A stretch of 36,549 nucleotides of DNA from an uncultured Oscillospiraceae bacterium (lineage in GTDB: Bacteria; Bacillota; Clostridia; Oscillospirales; Oscillospiraceae): the NCBI GenBank assembly GCA_947589225.1, contig CANQBC010000021.1:1-36549 (forward strand), in the 5' to 3' direction. This document shows positions 1-7,878 of the stretch, piece after piece (the first letter of the stretch is position 1; each line of letters begins with the position of its first letter). Below the pieces are notes generated by a model. The model ran no database searches. It saw only the letters and a list, made by a program, of their open reading frames with translations, and was not told the origin of the DNA. Position numbers and translations under genes: made by a program.

Positions 1-416
1 TTTACTTTCCCTGTGACCTATGACGGAGAAAGTGGCGCACTTTTTGTTAGAACTAATGAACAGCAAGTTGAGACGGTATGCTTATTGTCCATACTCAATG
101 TCAAGCAGCATATCGAAGTCGAATCGAAGTTGAATTGACAATGGACGAGATGGATTTAACGGCAGCGGAGAAGAAAGCCGGATATGAGGAAATCAAGGAG
201 TATGTGCTGGAGAAATTCGGAATGAAGGTCAGCCACCTATATATCGCGCAGGTTAAGCGCAAGTGTGGGATTATTGAAAGGGAAAAATATAATAAGCCGA
301 AGTCGGAGGATGCCCGGCAGCCACAATGCCCGCCGGAGAAGGAGGCAGCGATCAGGGCGGCGCTGGAGCATTTCGGGATGATAAGGCCATCTGTCCACGA
401 AGATACACAATGCTAG
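1..416 (+). pseudogene. RlmD-like 23S rRNA (uracil-5-)-methyltransferase, C-terminal fragment, frameshifted
   Basis: The gene enters from the left edge in frame 1 with a segment containing VETVCLLS, then stops at 136-138. The same protein resumes in frame 3 with VELTMDEMDLTAAEKKA, followed by IKEYVLEKFGMKV, YIAQVKRKCGIIERE and QPQCPPEKEAAIRAALEHFGMI-like sequence. This tail is what I recall from the C-terminus of proteins annotated as RlmD-type rRNA methyltransferases in Clostridia; the SAM-binding domain would lie outside the window. The break is explained by an 11-bp tandem duplication at 113-134. The usual end (GMI then stop) is also altered: the frame runs on for ten extra residues to a stop at 414-416. 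Most likely a dead gene remnant. The family name is from memory of the motif; that the gene is broken is seen directly. Confidence 0.7.
113..134 (+). repeat. 11-bp tandem duplication causing a frameshift
   Basis: TCGAAGTCGAA is followed directly by TCGAAGTTGAA, two 11-bp units differing at one base. Removing one unit joins frame 1 (HIEVE) to frame 3 (ELTMDEMDL) without a break, so the duplication accounts exactly for the lost frame of the methyltransferase-like gene. Confidence 0.85.
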
Positions 417-448
417 ATAGCATGGAAAAATGAAATTGGGAGGCATGT

Positions 449-1222
449 ATGAGAATTGGCGCGTATCAGTTTAGGGTTACGGGAAACATAGACGAAAATC
501 GAAAGATCATATTAAAGGCAATTTCTGAAGCGGTTTCACAAAAACTTGATTTGCTGGTTTTCCCGGAATGCGCATTGACAGGATATCCTCCGTATGATAT
601 TCCAAATTCCGCAGCGGTGGATTTTCATCGTGTCATGGCTTGTTTAGAAGAATTGCAAATCATTGCATCGGAAAAGAAACTCTGTATCGTTCTGGGGACG
701 ATTTTGAAAGAGCAGGAGAAAATATACAACAGCGCAGTGGTTTTTGTGCCGAATTGTAAGCCTTTCGTTTATTCCAAACGAGCACTTTGGGGCTATGATA
801 AAAACAATTTTTCTTCTGGACACAACGGAGGCATTTTCCGGCTTTCGGATAGAAAAATCGGTGTTCGAATCTGCTTTGAGGTTAGATTCCCAGAATATTT
901 CAGAGAATTGTACCGGGAGGATACAGATTTGGATATCATTTTATTTTATGATATTTCAAAGCAGGAAAACCTACAGAGATATGAATTGATCCGTTCCCAC
1001 ATTCGTACTCGGGCAGTTGAGAATGTCTGTGCTATACTGACTGTGAATACCTCTGCAACCTTTCAGACAGCTCCGACTGCATTGTTTGGCAGGTCTGGTC
1101 AGGTGCTGTTGGAACAGGAAAGAAACGAGGAAGGTTTGCTTCAATATGATCTCGATTTTCCGCCGCTCGACTTTGGTGAGCAGGGTAGAAAGGAAATCTC
1201 AGATCTGCTGATAAAGGCGTAA
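449..1222 (+). CDS. Carbon-nitrogen hydrolase (nitrilase superfamily)
   Basis: A 257-residue protein with the Glu-Lys-Cys triad of the nitrilase superfamily in order: E40 in LLVFPECALTGYPP, K110 in YSKRALWG and C142 in GVRICFEVRFPEY. Members hydrolyse nonpeptide C-N bonds such as amides, nitriles or carbamoyl groups in the cytoplasm; the substrate cannot be told from sequence. Length is normal for a single-domain member. The ATG start has a GGGAGG site just upstream. The gene is AT-rich compared with the chromosomal genes further right and lies between two copies of the RlmD-like tail (ending at 416 and at 1324). It therefore looks like a recent insertion that duplicated or recombined with that tail. 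Family assignment is strong; physiological role is unknown. Confidence 0.85.
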   Translation: MRIGAYQFRVTGNIDENRKIILKAISEAVSQKLDLLVFPECALTGYPPYDIPNSAAVDFHRVMACLEELQIIASEKKLCIVLGTILKEQEKIYNSAVVFVPNCKPFVYSKRALWGYDKNNFSSGHNGGIFRLSDRKIGVRICFEVRFPEYFRELYREDTDLDIILFYDISKQENLQRYELIRSHIRTRAVENVCAILTVNTSATFQTAPTALFGRSGQVLLEQERNEEGLLQYDLDFPPLDFGEQGRKEISDLLIKA

Positions 1223-1225
1223 AGT

Positions 1226-1324
1226 TGTAATAATCCCAAGACGAAAGATTCCCGAAAGCCCCAATGCCCGCCGGAAAAGGAAGCGGCGATCCAGGCGGCG
1301 CTGAAGCATTACAGGATGATATAA
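1226..1324 (+). pseudogene. Second copy of the RlmD-like C-terminal tail
   Basis: Read in frame from 1226, the sequence encodes CNNPKTKDSRKPQCPPEKEA and continues AIQAALKHYRMI before TAA at 1322-1324. This matches the end of the broken gene at 1-416 (NKPKSEDARQPQCPPEKEAAIRAALEHFGMI-like), with about two thirds of residues identical. No start codon or upstream domain goes with it. This copy keeps the normal stop right after the final Ile, whereas the first copy has lost it. It is a leftover piece, not a functional gene. Confidence 0.75.
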
Positions 1325-1334
1325 TGCAATCAAT

Positions 1335-1379
1335 AGAGCCGGTGATTTGCAAGCATTAGCTTACAAAATCATCGGCTCT
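1335..1379. terminator. Hairpin after the methyltransferase remnant
   Basis: AGAGCCGGTGATTTG pairs with CAAAATCATCGGCTCT across a 14-nt loop, with one G-T and one small mismatch. There is no clear T-run, so termination is inferred from position at the end of the remnant gene. Confidence 0.45.
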
Positions 1380-1438
1380 GCGTCTCATACGTCGGACTGG
1401 CGCTCTGCGGATGGGTGTTTTACTTGATAAACAGAATT

Positions 1439-2053
1439 TTAATCTTCCTTCGTCAACACCTTTTTCTGCCAGCTCCGTTTTCCGCACTCAGGGCATTTCA
1501 TGTATCTTGTCCTCAAGCTGTGGGGCGCTAAATTGGTCTGCCAGTAGGTCGGTACATACCGGTGGCCGCAGTTTTGGCACTCATAGTATCCGGCCTTCTG
1601 CTCAATGCCAACCGCAATGAAAGCGACTGTGAAGATCATCACAAGAGCAAACGCGAGAAGAGCGATTCGAAGCCACGCGGGCATCGCGACAAACGCGGCC
1701 ACAAATACCAGAACGATTCCGGCCAAGACCGCAGGGAACGCGACCCAGTACTCCGTCCTCAGCATCTGCCGGTTCTTTTCCTCCAGTTCCCGCTTCATTG
1801 CCAGAAGATTTTCCTCCGCCCGCTTGTCATAGAATTCTGCCATGATCCTTTCGCCCGACAGGAGTTCGTTGACATTGATTTTCAGAAAATCGCACAGCTC
1901 CAACATGATTCCCGAATCGGGCATGGATTTTCCACACTCCCATTTTGATACCGCCCGGTCGCTGATGCCCAGCTTTTCCGCAAGGGCGGACTGGGTCATG
2001 CCCTGTTCTTTTCTGCATGACGCTATGAATTTTCCGGTTTTGATTTGATCCAT
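1439..2053 (-). CDS. XRE-family regulator with two membrane segments and a zinc ribbon
   Basis: The N-terminus carries a Cro/C1-type helix-turn-helix (about residues 5-60; TQSALAEKLGISDRAVSKWE). A charged linker follows, then two hydrophobic segments (about 103-125 and 130-152). A C-terminal CxxC pair (YECQNCGHRY and MKCPECGKRS) is typical of a zinc ribbon. The start is taken at ATG 2053 because GGAGG sits 8 bases upstream of it; an in-frame GTG three codons earlier overlaps that site. This is a membrane-tethered one-component regulator of a kind common in Clostridia. It lies downstream of the ABC-2 pair on the same strand, but a 344-bp gap makes co-transcription uncertain. The signal it senses is unknown. 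Confidence 0.85.
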   Translation of the reverse strand: MDQIKTGKFIASCRKEQGMTQSALAEKLGISDRAVSKWECGKSMPDSGIMLELCDFLKINVNELLSGERIMAEFYDKRAEENLLAMKRELEEKNRQMLRTEYWVAFPAVLAGIVLVFVAAFVAMPAWLRIALLAFALVMIFTVAFIAVGIEQKAGYYECQNCGHRYVPTYWQTNLAPHSLRTRYMKCPECGKRSWQKKVLTKED

Positions 2054-2397
2054 ATCGGGCACCTCCTTTCACGGCTCCAGTATATCCAAAACGGGTGCGA
2101 AAGAACACGAACCGGCAGTTGATATTTACTGACTCTACCGCAGGTTGAGTACCTGAAATCTTGATTTTTTGCTCCGATTTTCTCCACGAAAAGCGGGAAT
2201 TTACCGAAATTTCTTCAACCGCAGCAGCCCTTCGGCGTCCGGCGTGGTAATCCTGTTTTTATAATCGTGAAGTTGTACTTATATCTTTTTCAATGCTGCA
2301 ATGGCAGCATAATGTATCCCCCGAATTTAGAGTGATTTTTACTATCTATAAATCGCAATGTCATTTTTGACAAAACTGCAATCATTCTGTGTTATTC
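2054..2397. other. 344-bp intergenic stretch
   Basis: No convincing gene. It contains the ribosome binding site and a TATACT box (2079-2084, minus strand) for the XRE gene. There is also a small perfect inverted repeat ATGCTGC/GCAGCAT at 2293-2310. A weak TGTCA/TGACA hairpin lies near the end of the ABC permease gene. Confidence 0.5.
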
Positions 2398-3297
2398 CTA
2401 TTCACGGATTCCTTTTCTCATTAGGTTGATCAGTATGTAAACGCCGATCAGGATCGCAACGGTTACACCGAGGATCAGATACATTGACGAAATCCCCACC
2501 TGATGATCAAAAAAATACAGGTTGCAATCCAACGCATTCTTTATTTCCTCTATGACCTCCATGGGAATGCCTTGCTTGTTCATTTCAGAAAGAACGCCTT
2601 GCATCGCATGGTTACGAACAAGGGCTGTCCCGTATGTCCCCGGAAGGAACGAGAGGACTTTTTGAAGGCCCGATCCAAAAGATGAAATCGGCATATACGC
2701 CCCGCATATAAATCCGTATCCTGCGCTGATGATTGTACCGACTGCGGAGATCTGCCCTTGCGTTGATAAAAACAGGTTGATGATCGAGGAAAGCGCTGTT
2801 CCAAACAAGGCGAGCAATAAAACATCGAGAAAAAGTAGAATAACATCCACTGCTGACATATACCATCCCACCAATGCCACATACGCAAGGCATATGCCTG
2901 TTGCCACAAAGCAGATCGTGAGCGTAGAAACCAAAGAGGCAGTATAGTAACTCATGGAAAGCAGAGAGGAATTGACAGGGGAAATTCTCAGATCCTTGAT
3001 GGCACCGTTTGCCTTATCCTGTACGATCAAGAAGTTGGCGCAAAAAGCAACCGTCACGCAGGATACAGCAAGAATAGACGAAATCAGTTGTCCGCCTAAA
3101 AGCCCATCAATCAGACAATCTGAAAGAGGAAGAGATGCCGGCAAATTTGGAGTAAAACTGTTGCGATACACATTACCGAGAAAAGTCACATAAAGGACAA
3201 GCAGGATAGCCGGCGTGATCAAAGAAGTAAGGAACATTCCCTTGTCTTTGAAAAACAGTTTTATGTTTCTCTTTATAAGAACAGTCGCTGTACTCAT
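2398..3297 (-). CDS. ABC-2 type transporter permease
   Basis: A 299-residue integral membrane protein with about six hydrophobic segments, starting after a basic N-terminus (about 20-40), then about 60-80, 105-135, 140-165, 170-195 and 265-290. The layout and the FKDKGMFLTSLITPAILL start are typical of ABC-2 permeases of the drug-efflux/DrrB group. It overlaps the upstream ATPase gene by 4 bp (ATGA), so the two are translationally coupled and form one exporter. The substrate is unknown: drug, peptide or lipid are all possible. Expression is probably controlled by the membrane-linked XRE regulator encoded just upstream. Confidence 0.85.
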   Translation of the reverse strand: MSTATVLIKRNIKLFFKDKGMFLTSLITPAILLVLYVTFLGNVYRNSFTPNLPASLPLSDCLIDGLLGGQLISSILAVSCVTVAFCANFLIVQDKANGAIKDLRISPVNSSLLSMSYYTASLVSTLTICFVATGICLAYVALVGWYMSAVDVILLFLDVLLLALFGTALSSIINLFLSTQGQISAVGTIISAGYGFICGAYMPISSFGSGLQKVLSFLPGTYGTALVRNHAMQGVLSEMNKQGIPMEVIEEIKNALDCNLYFFDHQVGISSMYLILGVTVAILIGVYILINLMRKGIRE

Positions 3298-4208
3298 TTT
3301 TCAGCACCTCCCATAAGTTTTTTCCCGGTAACGGTAAGAAAAACATCGTCCATTTTACCCTTTGTTATCTCATAATCATCGAACACACCGGGATTTTTCA
3401 TAATCAGTTCTGTTGCTGCTCTTGTATTTGGAACAAATAGGCGGTAAGCGTTTTTTATCGGCTCATATTCTGTTTCAAGGCTCTTTACCTCGGCTTCGCT
3501 TGCCCCGTAGATCGTGATATAGTCCCCGGTATAGGCGTTTTTCAGTTCAAGCGGTGTTCCTTCCGCAGAAATTTTTCCGTTGTCAAGAATGATAACATAA
3601 TCGGCTTCGGAAGCTTCTTCCATATAGTGCGTAGTAAGGAATACGGTCATGTTCTCGTTTTTACGAAGGTCGGAGATTACATCCCATAGGTTTTTCCGTG
3701 TTTGCGGATCAAGTCCCGTTGTGGGTTCGTCAAGAATAAGGATTTTAGGTCTGTGAAATAACGCTCGGGCAATATCAATTCTTCTACGCTGTCCTCCTGA
3801 GAGCTTTCCTACTGTCCGTTTTAATATGTCCTCAAATTCAAGCATTTCAGAAAGTACAGAAAGTCTTTCCCGAAATGCTTTTCCAACAATACCGTACAAC
3901 GCAGCACGGCTCTCCAAGTTATCATAAACGGAAAGCGCCGAATCAAGGACGGAATTTTGAAAAACGACGCCGAGTTCCAGCTTGATGGCATTCAAATCAT
4001 GATCGAGGCTGTGACTGTCGATTAGAATGTCGCCGCTATCCTTTGATAGCTGCCCGCACATAATGTTGATGGTAGTTGATTTGCCTGCGCCGTTAAGCCC
4101 AAGGAAAGCGAAGAGTTCGCCTTCCTGAACGCTAAAACTCAAATCCTGTACTGCTTTCACATCACTGAAGCTTTTGCTCAAGTGATCGATTTGAATGATT
4201 TTTTTCAT
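3294..4208 (-). CDS. ABC transporter ATP-binding protein
   Basis: A 304-residue ATPase with all nucleotide-binding motifs: Walker A GLNGAGKST (about residues 37-45), signature LSGGQRRRIDIAR, Walker B ILILDEPTTGLDP and the H-loop in TTHYMEE. The C-terminal extension of about 80 residues is typical of the DrrA/CcmA-like efflux subfamily. The ATG start is preceded by GGGAG. It energises the permease encoded immediately downstream with a 4-bp overlap. The XRE regulator gene (4281-5264) precedes it by about 70 bp on the same strand, so the three probably form one operon. Confidence 0.9.
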   Translation of the reverse strand: MKKIIQIDHLSKSFSDVKAVQDLSFSVQEGELFAFLGLNGAGKSTTINIMCGQLSKDSGDILIDSHSLDHDLNAIKLELGVVFQNSVLDSALSVYDNLESRAALYGIVGKAFRERLSVLSEMLEFEDILKRTVGKLSGGQRRRIDIARALFHRPKILILDEPTTGLDPQTRKNLWDVISDLRKNENMTVFLTTHYMEEASEADYVIILDNGKISAEGTPLELKNAYTGDYITIYGASEAEVKSLETEYEPIKNAYRLFVPNTRAATELIMKNPGVFDDYEITKGKMDDVFLTVTGKKLMGGAEK

Positions 4209-4280
4209 CTTTAATCTCCCTGCGCGAAATTCACTCTATTGATATCTCTCACAGATACTTACCTCCTGCAAATCCCGATT

Positions 4281-5264
4281 TTACCGCTTGGTATCCCGGT
4301 CTATGAACAGATTGCATAGGCACATGGAGGCGGCGAACAATATCCCCGCGATGGGCCAGACAACCCATGTAATCTTCCAATCGTTCGTCAAAAAGCTCCA
4401 TCCAAGATACACGGCGGTGGCGGTCAGCCAATAGGCCGTGGAGACGGTTTCCTTTATACGAATTTTTCTCTGATCCCGCAGGGCGTAGTCCCCCTCCTTC
4501 AAAAGCTTCTGCATACTCGCCCAGCGCACACCGGCAAGGATAAAAAGGGCGGATCCGATCCCAGCCAAGAGCAGCGTGACGGTCAGCATGACCACCATGA
4601 AAAACTCTTTTTCCGTGACTAACCCTACAAAAAGCGGGATAGGCGAGAGAACGCACAGACAAGTGGCAATGATATTGCTTTTTACATAAGCAGGCCGGTA
4701 CGCTTTCTGTTTTTCCTTTACCATGCCGTCCACGCCGTACTCCGTTTCAAACGGTTCCTTGTCGATGAACTCGAAAGGAGTGTTCTTAAAACCGCATGAG
4801 ACGAAAATCGCAACGGCGGCAGCGACAAGGACAAGCAGAACGACAAGTCCCACGCCCGCGGCCAAATTTTCGGAAACAGAGTACCCCGGTACTTCCGTTG
4901 CCGCACCTAAAAGAAGCAGCGGGATCACGGCGACGATACACAGAAGGGTGGCGACGGCAATACGTTTGGCCGCCCGGCGTCTCCACTCCAGAAATTCGTT
5001 CGCAAGGGCGAGAGAAATCCGTTTGACAGGCACACGGTCTGGCTCGTCCGTAAATTCTTCGTCCTCGATCTCGTCCTTGAGAAGATAATCCGTCGTGACG
5101 CCAAAGAGTTTGCTGAGCGCCAAGATCTTCTCCAAATCCGGTACAGTCTGCGCGCCCTCCCACTTGGAAACTGCCTGCCGGGACACCTGCATTTTCTCCG
5201 CAAGCTCCTCCTGCGACCAGCCGTTCTTTTTCCTTAAATTCGTTATTTTGTCTGCTAAGATCAT
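4281..5264 (-). CDS. XRE-family regulator fused to a multi-pass membrane domain
   Basis: Residues 5-60 form a Cro/C1 helix-turn-helix (WSQEELAEKMQVSRQAVSKWE). An acidic linker (about 62-75) leads to a C-terminal half with about six hydrophobic segments (about 98-122, 133-157, 193-215, 220-245, 275-293 and 298-318). No catalytic motif is visible. The DNA-binding domain would be cytoplasmic and the rest in the membrane, suggesting that a membrane signal such as a drug or envelope stress is sensed directly. The position just ahead of the ABC exporter pair, same strand, about 70 bp apart, makes that pair the likely target. The start ATG 5264 follows a GGAGGGAAGA-type site. Confidence 0.85.
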   Translation of the reverse strand: MILADKITNLRKKNGWSQEELAEKMQVSRQAVSKWEGAQTVPDLEKILALSKLFGVTTDYLLKDEIEDEEFTDEPDRVPVKRISLALANEFLEWRRRAAKRIAVATLLCIVAVIPLLLLGAATEVPGYSVSENLAAGVGLVVLLVLVAAAVAIFVSCGFKNTPFEFIDKEPFETEYGVDGMVKEKQKAYRPAYVKSNIIATCLCVLSPIPLFVGLVTEKEFFMVVMLTVTLLLAGIGSALFILAGVRWASMQKLLKEGDYALRDQRKIRIKETVSTAYWLTATAVYLGWSFLTNDWKITWVVWPIAGILFAASMCLCNLFIDRDTKR

Positions 5265-5418
5265 TTTTCTTCCCTCCGCATGGATTTGTCGGTGGTCTCA
5301 ACTGCCAACCGCTGCGAATACGATAGCTTATTTTGCGGTTGCAGTCCACCAAAGGTTGGCTGGAAATTTGTCAACCGGGGGTTGCAGGATGCGATCCCAC
5401 AAATCGCCGGAAAGAAAT

Positions 5419-5640
5419 TCACCGTCCATCGGTCAGACATCCCTCCGATTTTGCCTTGCTTTTAATGTATTTCCCGCTCTTGATTCTGGCGTCGGCGGGC
5501 TTCTCCGCGTCCTCCGGGATGATCCAACGGCTCCCTGCCCGTTGTGCGCCCGATATCCTGTTCTCATTGCAGAGGACGCCCACGCGCCGGGGAGACAGCC
5601 CCCATTTCTCTGCGGCTTCAAAGGTTAAAAGGTATCTCAT
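5419..5640 (-). CDS. Small helix-turn-helix DNA-binding protein
   Basis: A 73-residue basic protein beginning MRYLLTFEAAEKWGLSPRRV and continuing into an ISGAQRAGSRWIIPEDA stretch. This is the winged-helix pattern of excisionase/MerR-like small DNA-binding proteins often found in Clostridia mobile regions. Length is complete for this type. It has a modest AGAGGG site upstream of ATG 5640. Its neighbours are an AT-rich DinB-like gene and the XRE regulator, consistent with an accessory region. The regulatory target is unknown; excision control is possible but unproven since no integrase is adjacent. Confidence 0.7.
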   Translation of the reverse strand: MRYLLTFEAAEKWGLSPRRVGVLCNENRISGAQRAGSRWIIPEDAEKPADARIKSGKYIKSKAKSEGCLTDGR

Positions 5641-5703
5641 GGTTGCCCTCTTATTTCTCTTGCATCCTTATCACCAAAACAGAATTTGCAGTTATTTTTG
5701 CAG

Positions 5704-6360
5704 TTATTTAAGTATTTTGTTCTTAATACGCAGACTTGCCTCAATGTGCATAATCCAATGTCTTGAAAACGGCATTTGAATCAATCCACGAATATCTTTT
5801 CCGCACCAGTAGTCGATAAGCCATATTGCATTTTCACTGTTACATACAACATTCAATGATTTTAAGTGTTCTTTTCTTTCTTCTGATATTTTCATTTTAA
5901 GCATATCGTAGGACAGACCACATATTATCTTTTCAGTACTTTCCTTTACTTCCAATATGTAAGAATATAGTTCTTCTAAATTAAGCTGCTTTGAAAAATC
6001 TGCAATCTGCTCTTTTACAAGTTCATTTCCTGTTGTAATTATAGGCGAATTGATACGTTCTTGATAATTGCCAGAGAAAAAAACTTGTTCGTTTTCACTT
6101 ATTAATGTGTGGGCAACTATATCTTCAATACGAAAAATATGCCACATTGAATATGCAATCGTTTTACTATGATAACCGTCTGCATTTATAAATGGAATTG
6201 CGTCAAAATCTTTTCTGCTTAATTCCTCATAAAATGATGTTAAGGTTTCCATTAACTGATTTCGCAAATCAAATAATGTGATAATGCCTGCTTCATAGGT
6301 ATCTTTCTTTTTGATTTGCGCTTGCATTGTTTTGTTCAGTTCTGACCATACCTTATTCAT
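5704..6360 (-). CDS. DinB-superfamily-like protein
   Basis: A 218-residue soluble protein of mainly helical character. Its N-terminal part contains SMWHIFRIEDIVAHTLI, resembling the metal-binding helix of DinB/YfiT-like four-helix bundles; a later HWIMHIEASLRIKNK segment supplies a further His. Proteins of this group are often thiol-dependent metal enzymes or damage-induced proteins of unclear function. The gene is clearly more AT-rich than everything to its right, and AT codons dominate, which suggests acquisition from a different source. It stands alone on the minus strand. Family assignment is moderate; a hypothetical protein is the safe fallback. Confidence 0.6.
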   Translation of the reverse strand: MNKVWSELNKTMQAQIKKKDTYEAGIITLFDLRNQLMETLTSFYEELSRKDFDAIPFINADGYHSKTIAYSMWHIFRIEDIVAHTLISENEQVFFSGNYQERINSPIITTGNELVKEQIADFSKQLNLEELYSYILEVKESTEKIICGLSYDMLKMKISEERKEHLKSLNVVCNSENAIWLIDYWCGKDIRGLIQMPFSRHWIMHIEASLRIKNKILK

Positions 6361-6650
6361 AATGAATTATCCTCCAATAACGCCGATTTGTTGATGCACA
6401 TAATCGCATACAACAGGCTTTTATCATTATGTACAGCTTAAAAGTCTGGTAATATTATATTCCATTTTAGGAACAAAATCAATTGCCGTCGGTCAGTTTG
6501 CCGCTCTGTGGTCTTGCGTTTTTGCAATTCCGCGGGGCGGCATTTTTGTTTTCTTGCACTCCTGCCGGATTTTTCGGTCTATAGCTTTTTTTCCGTATAT
6601 TCAGGCAGACGGGGAAAAACCGTCGAGAAAAAGCAAGGAGGAAGATGCGC

Positions 6651-7154
6651 ATGAGTATCTACGAAACCGTCAAGGCGGCGATCTCCGTGAAAGACGCTGC
6701 CGAACACTACGGGCTGAAGGTCAACCGAAACGGCATGGCCTGCTGCCCGTTCCACCGCGTCGTCGCAAGCTCCATATCACTCGCCCCGCCGCAAGCGGCA
6801 GGTCTCGTCCATTCCGCTGCTCCTCCTTTTCCCACAAAGTCAAAGACTTTGCGGGAGCCCTATCGGCATCCGAGCTTGAAGCAAAATAAAAATTACTTCT
6901 ACTGCTTCGGCTGCGGGGCAACCGGCGACGTGACCGACTTCGTGGCGAGGCTGTTCGATCTGTCCGGCTATGAGGCGGCGTCCCACGGCTTGGAGCGTCC
7001 CCGATTTTTAGTTTCTCCGCACATCACGGATGTTCCCACGGCCTACAAATTCCAACAGGGAAGCAGGGGGGGACGATTAAACAGAAGCGGGACGGGATAT
7101 CCATTCTTTCCCCACGCCGGCGGGGAATATCTTTTTTCCACCCTTCCTTCATAA
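6651..7154 (+). pseudogene. CHC2 zinc-finger DNA primase fragment, interrupted and truncated
   Basis: The start (MSIYETVKAAISVKDAAEHYG, then MACCPFH) and the later HPSLKQNKNYFYCFGCGATGDVTDFVARL are the CHC2 zinc-binding domain of mobile-element DNA primases. Two defects are visible. A 111-bp in-frame block (6756-6866) separates CCPFH from HPSLK, where the family normally has only about three residues. After SGYEAA the sequence loses all resemblance and ends without the TOPRIM catalytic domain. The start ATG 6651 is chosen because AGGAGG lies 9 bases ahead and it matches the family start; another ATG at 6645 is too close. Probably a remnant of a conjugative element. Confidence 0.75.
6756..6866. 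repeat. 111-bp insertion inside the primase zinc finger
   Basis: This block has no counterpart in the CHC2 domain and keeps the frame open. It carries the short palindrome CCGCCGCAAGCGGC and a near-perfect hairpin CCCACAAAGTC-AAA-GACTTTGCGGG at 6831-6855. It may be a small palindromic repeat element. No target duplication could be defined by eye. Confidence 0.5.
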
Positions 7155-7169
7155 ATGACCTGTCACATG

Positions 7170-7210
7170 AAAAGCCTCCGAACCGCAAGATCCGGTTCGG
7201 AGGCTTTTTT
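7170..7210 (+). terminator. Rho-independent terminator
   Basis: AAGCCTCCGAACC and GGTTCGGAGGCTT form a 12-13-bp stem around a short loop, followed by TTTTTT. It closes the primase remnant. The reverse strand is A-rich on the other side, so it could also act for leftward transcripts from 7414. The rest of the 7155-7413 gap shows nothing recognisable. Confidence 0.85.
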
Positions 7211-7413
7211 GGGGTTGTAAAAGTGTACGCAATGGAAGAAACGCTCCATAGGTCGCAATCAGGTAGGCAATTTCTCAAAAATAGCAGTCAATGGTACCGC
7301 CCTTTTTATTCCGGCAACAGACTAGCCTTATTGCTTTTTGCCTCGGTCGTGTATATCAACGCGTAACCTGTACTAAATTGCTTCAATATAAAATTCAGGT
7401 CAAAATCATGTTT

Positions 7414-7866
7414 TTAAAATTCTTTTTGAGGGGCTTCTGATGATTCCTTCAATATGCCGGTGATTTTTTTCACTGTCTCCATGGTACGTTCAAGCTCCTG
7501 GTCATTTATTTCGGCCCGGATGCGCTTGTAGGCGATGCTCAGGCGCCGACGTTCGTCCTCCATAAGCTCCACGGCCTTACTTGTGAGCTTGACGTAGGTC
7601 TGGCCCGCGTTGCTGTCTGTTTTCCAGGCGACCAACCCCCTGTCCTGAAGCCTCTCCATAGCGCGGGACAAGGTGGGAATGGGGAGGTCAAGGGCTTTCG
7701 CCAGGTCGGCAAGGTACGTTCTCCCGGGCCGTCCGCGCGTGCCCGCGTGGGTGCGGATGGCGTGGAGGAGGATGTAATCGGCTCGTTTTATGTTTCTAAA
7801 GACCATATCGGTGTTGAAATTCTCAAGAAAGAAAAGCTCCTCAGGGGTTCTCGTGCTGTTTTCCAT
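7414..7866 (-). CDS. MarR-family transcriptional regulator
   Basis: A 150-residue winged-helix protein with the MarR pattern: helix-turn-helix TYLADLAKALDLPIPTLSRA (about 65-88), then RLQDRGLVAWKTDSNAGQTYVKLT (wing, about 90-115), and a C-terminal dimerisation helix. The start ATG follows AAAGGAGCGC. It begins 12 bp downstream of the citrate synthase stop on the same strand, so it is very probably co-transcribed with that gene. A second, different MarR gene precedes citrate synthase, putting the enzyme between two regulators of the same family. The ligand and the target promoter are unknown. Confidence 0.85.
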   Translation of the reverse strand: MENSTRTPEELFFLENFNTDMVFRNIKRADYILLHAIRTHAGTRGRPGRTYLADLAKALDLPIPTLSRAMERLQDRGLVAWKTDSNAGQTYVKLTSKAVELMEDERRRLSIAYKRIRAEINDQELERTMETVKKITGILKESSEAPQKEF

Positions 7867-7878
7867 TTTGCGCTCCTT

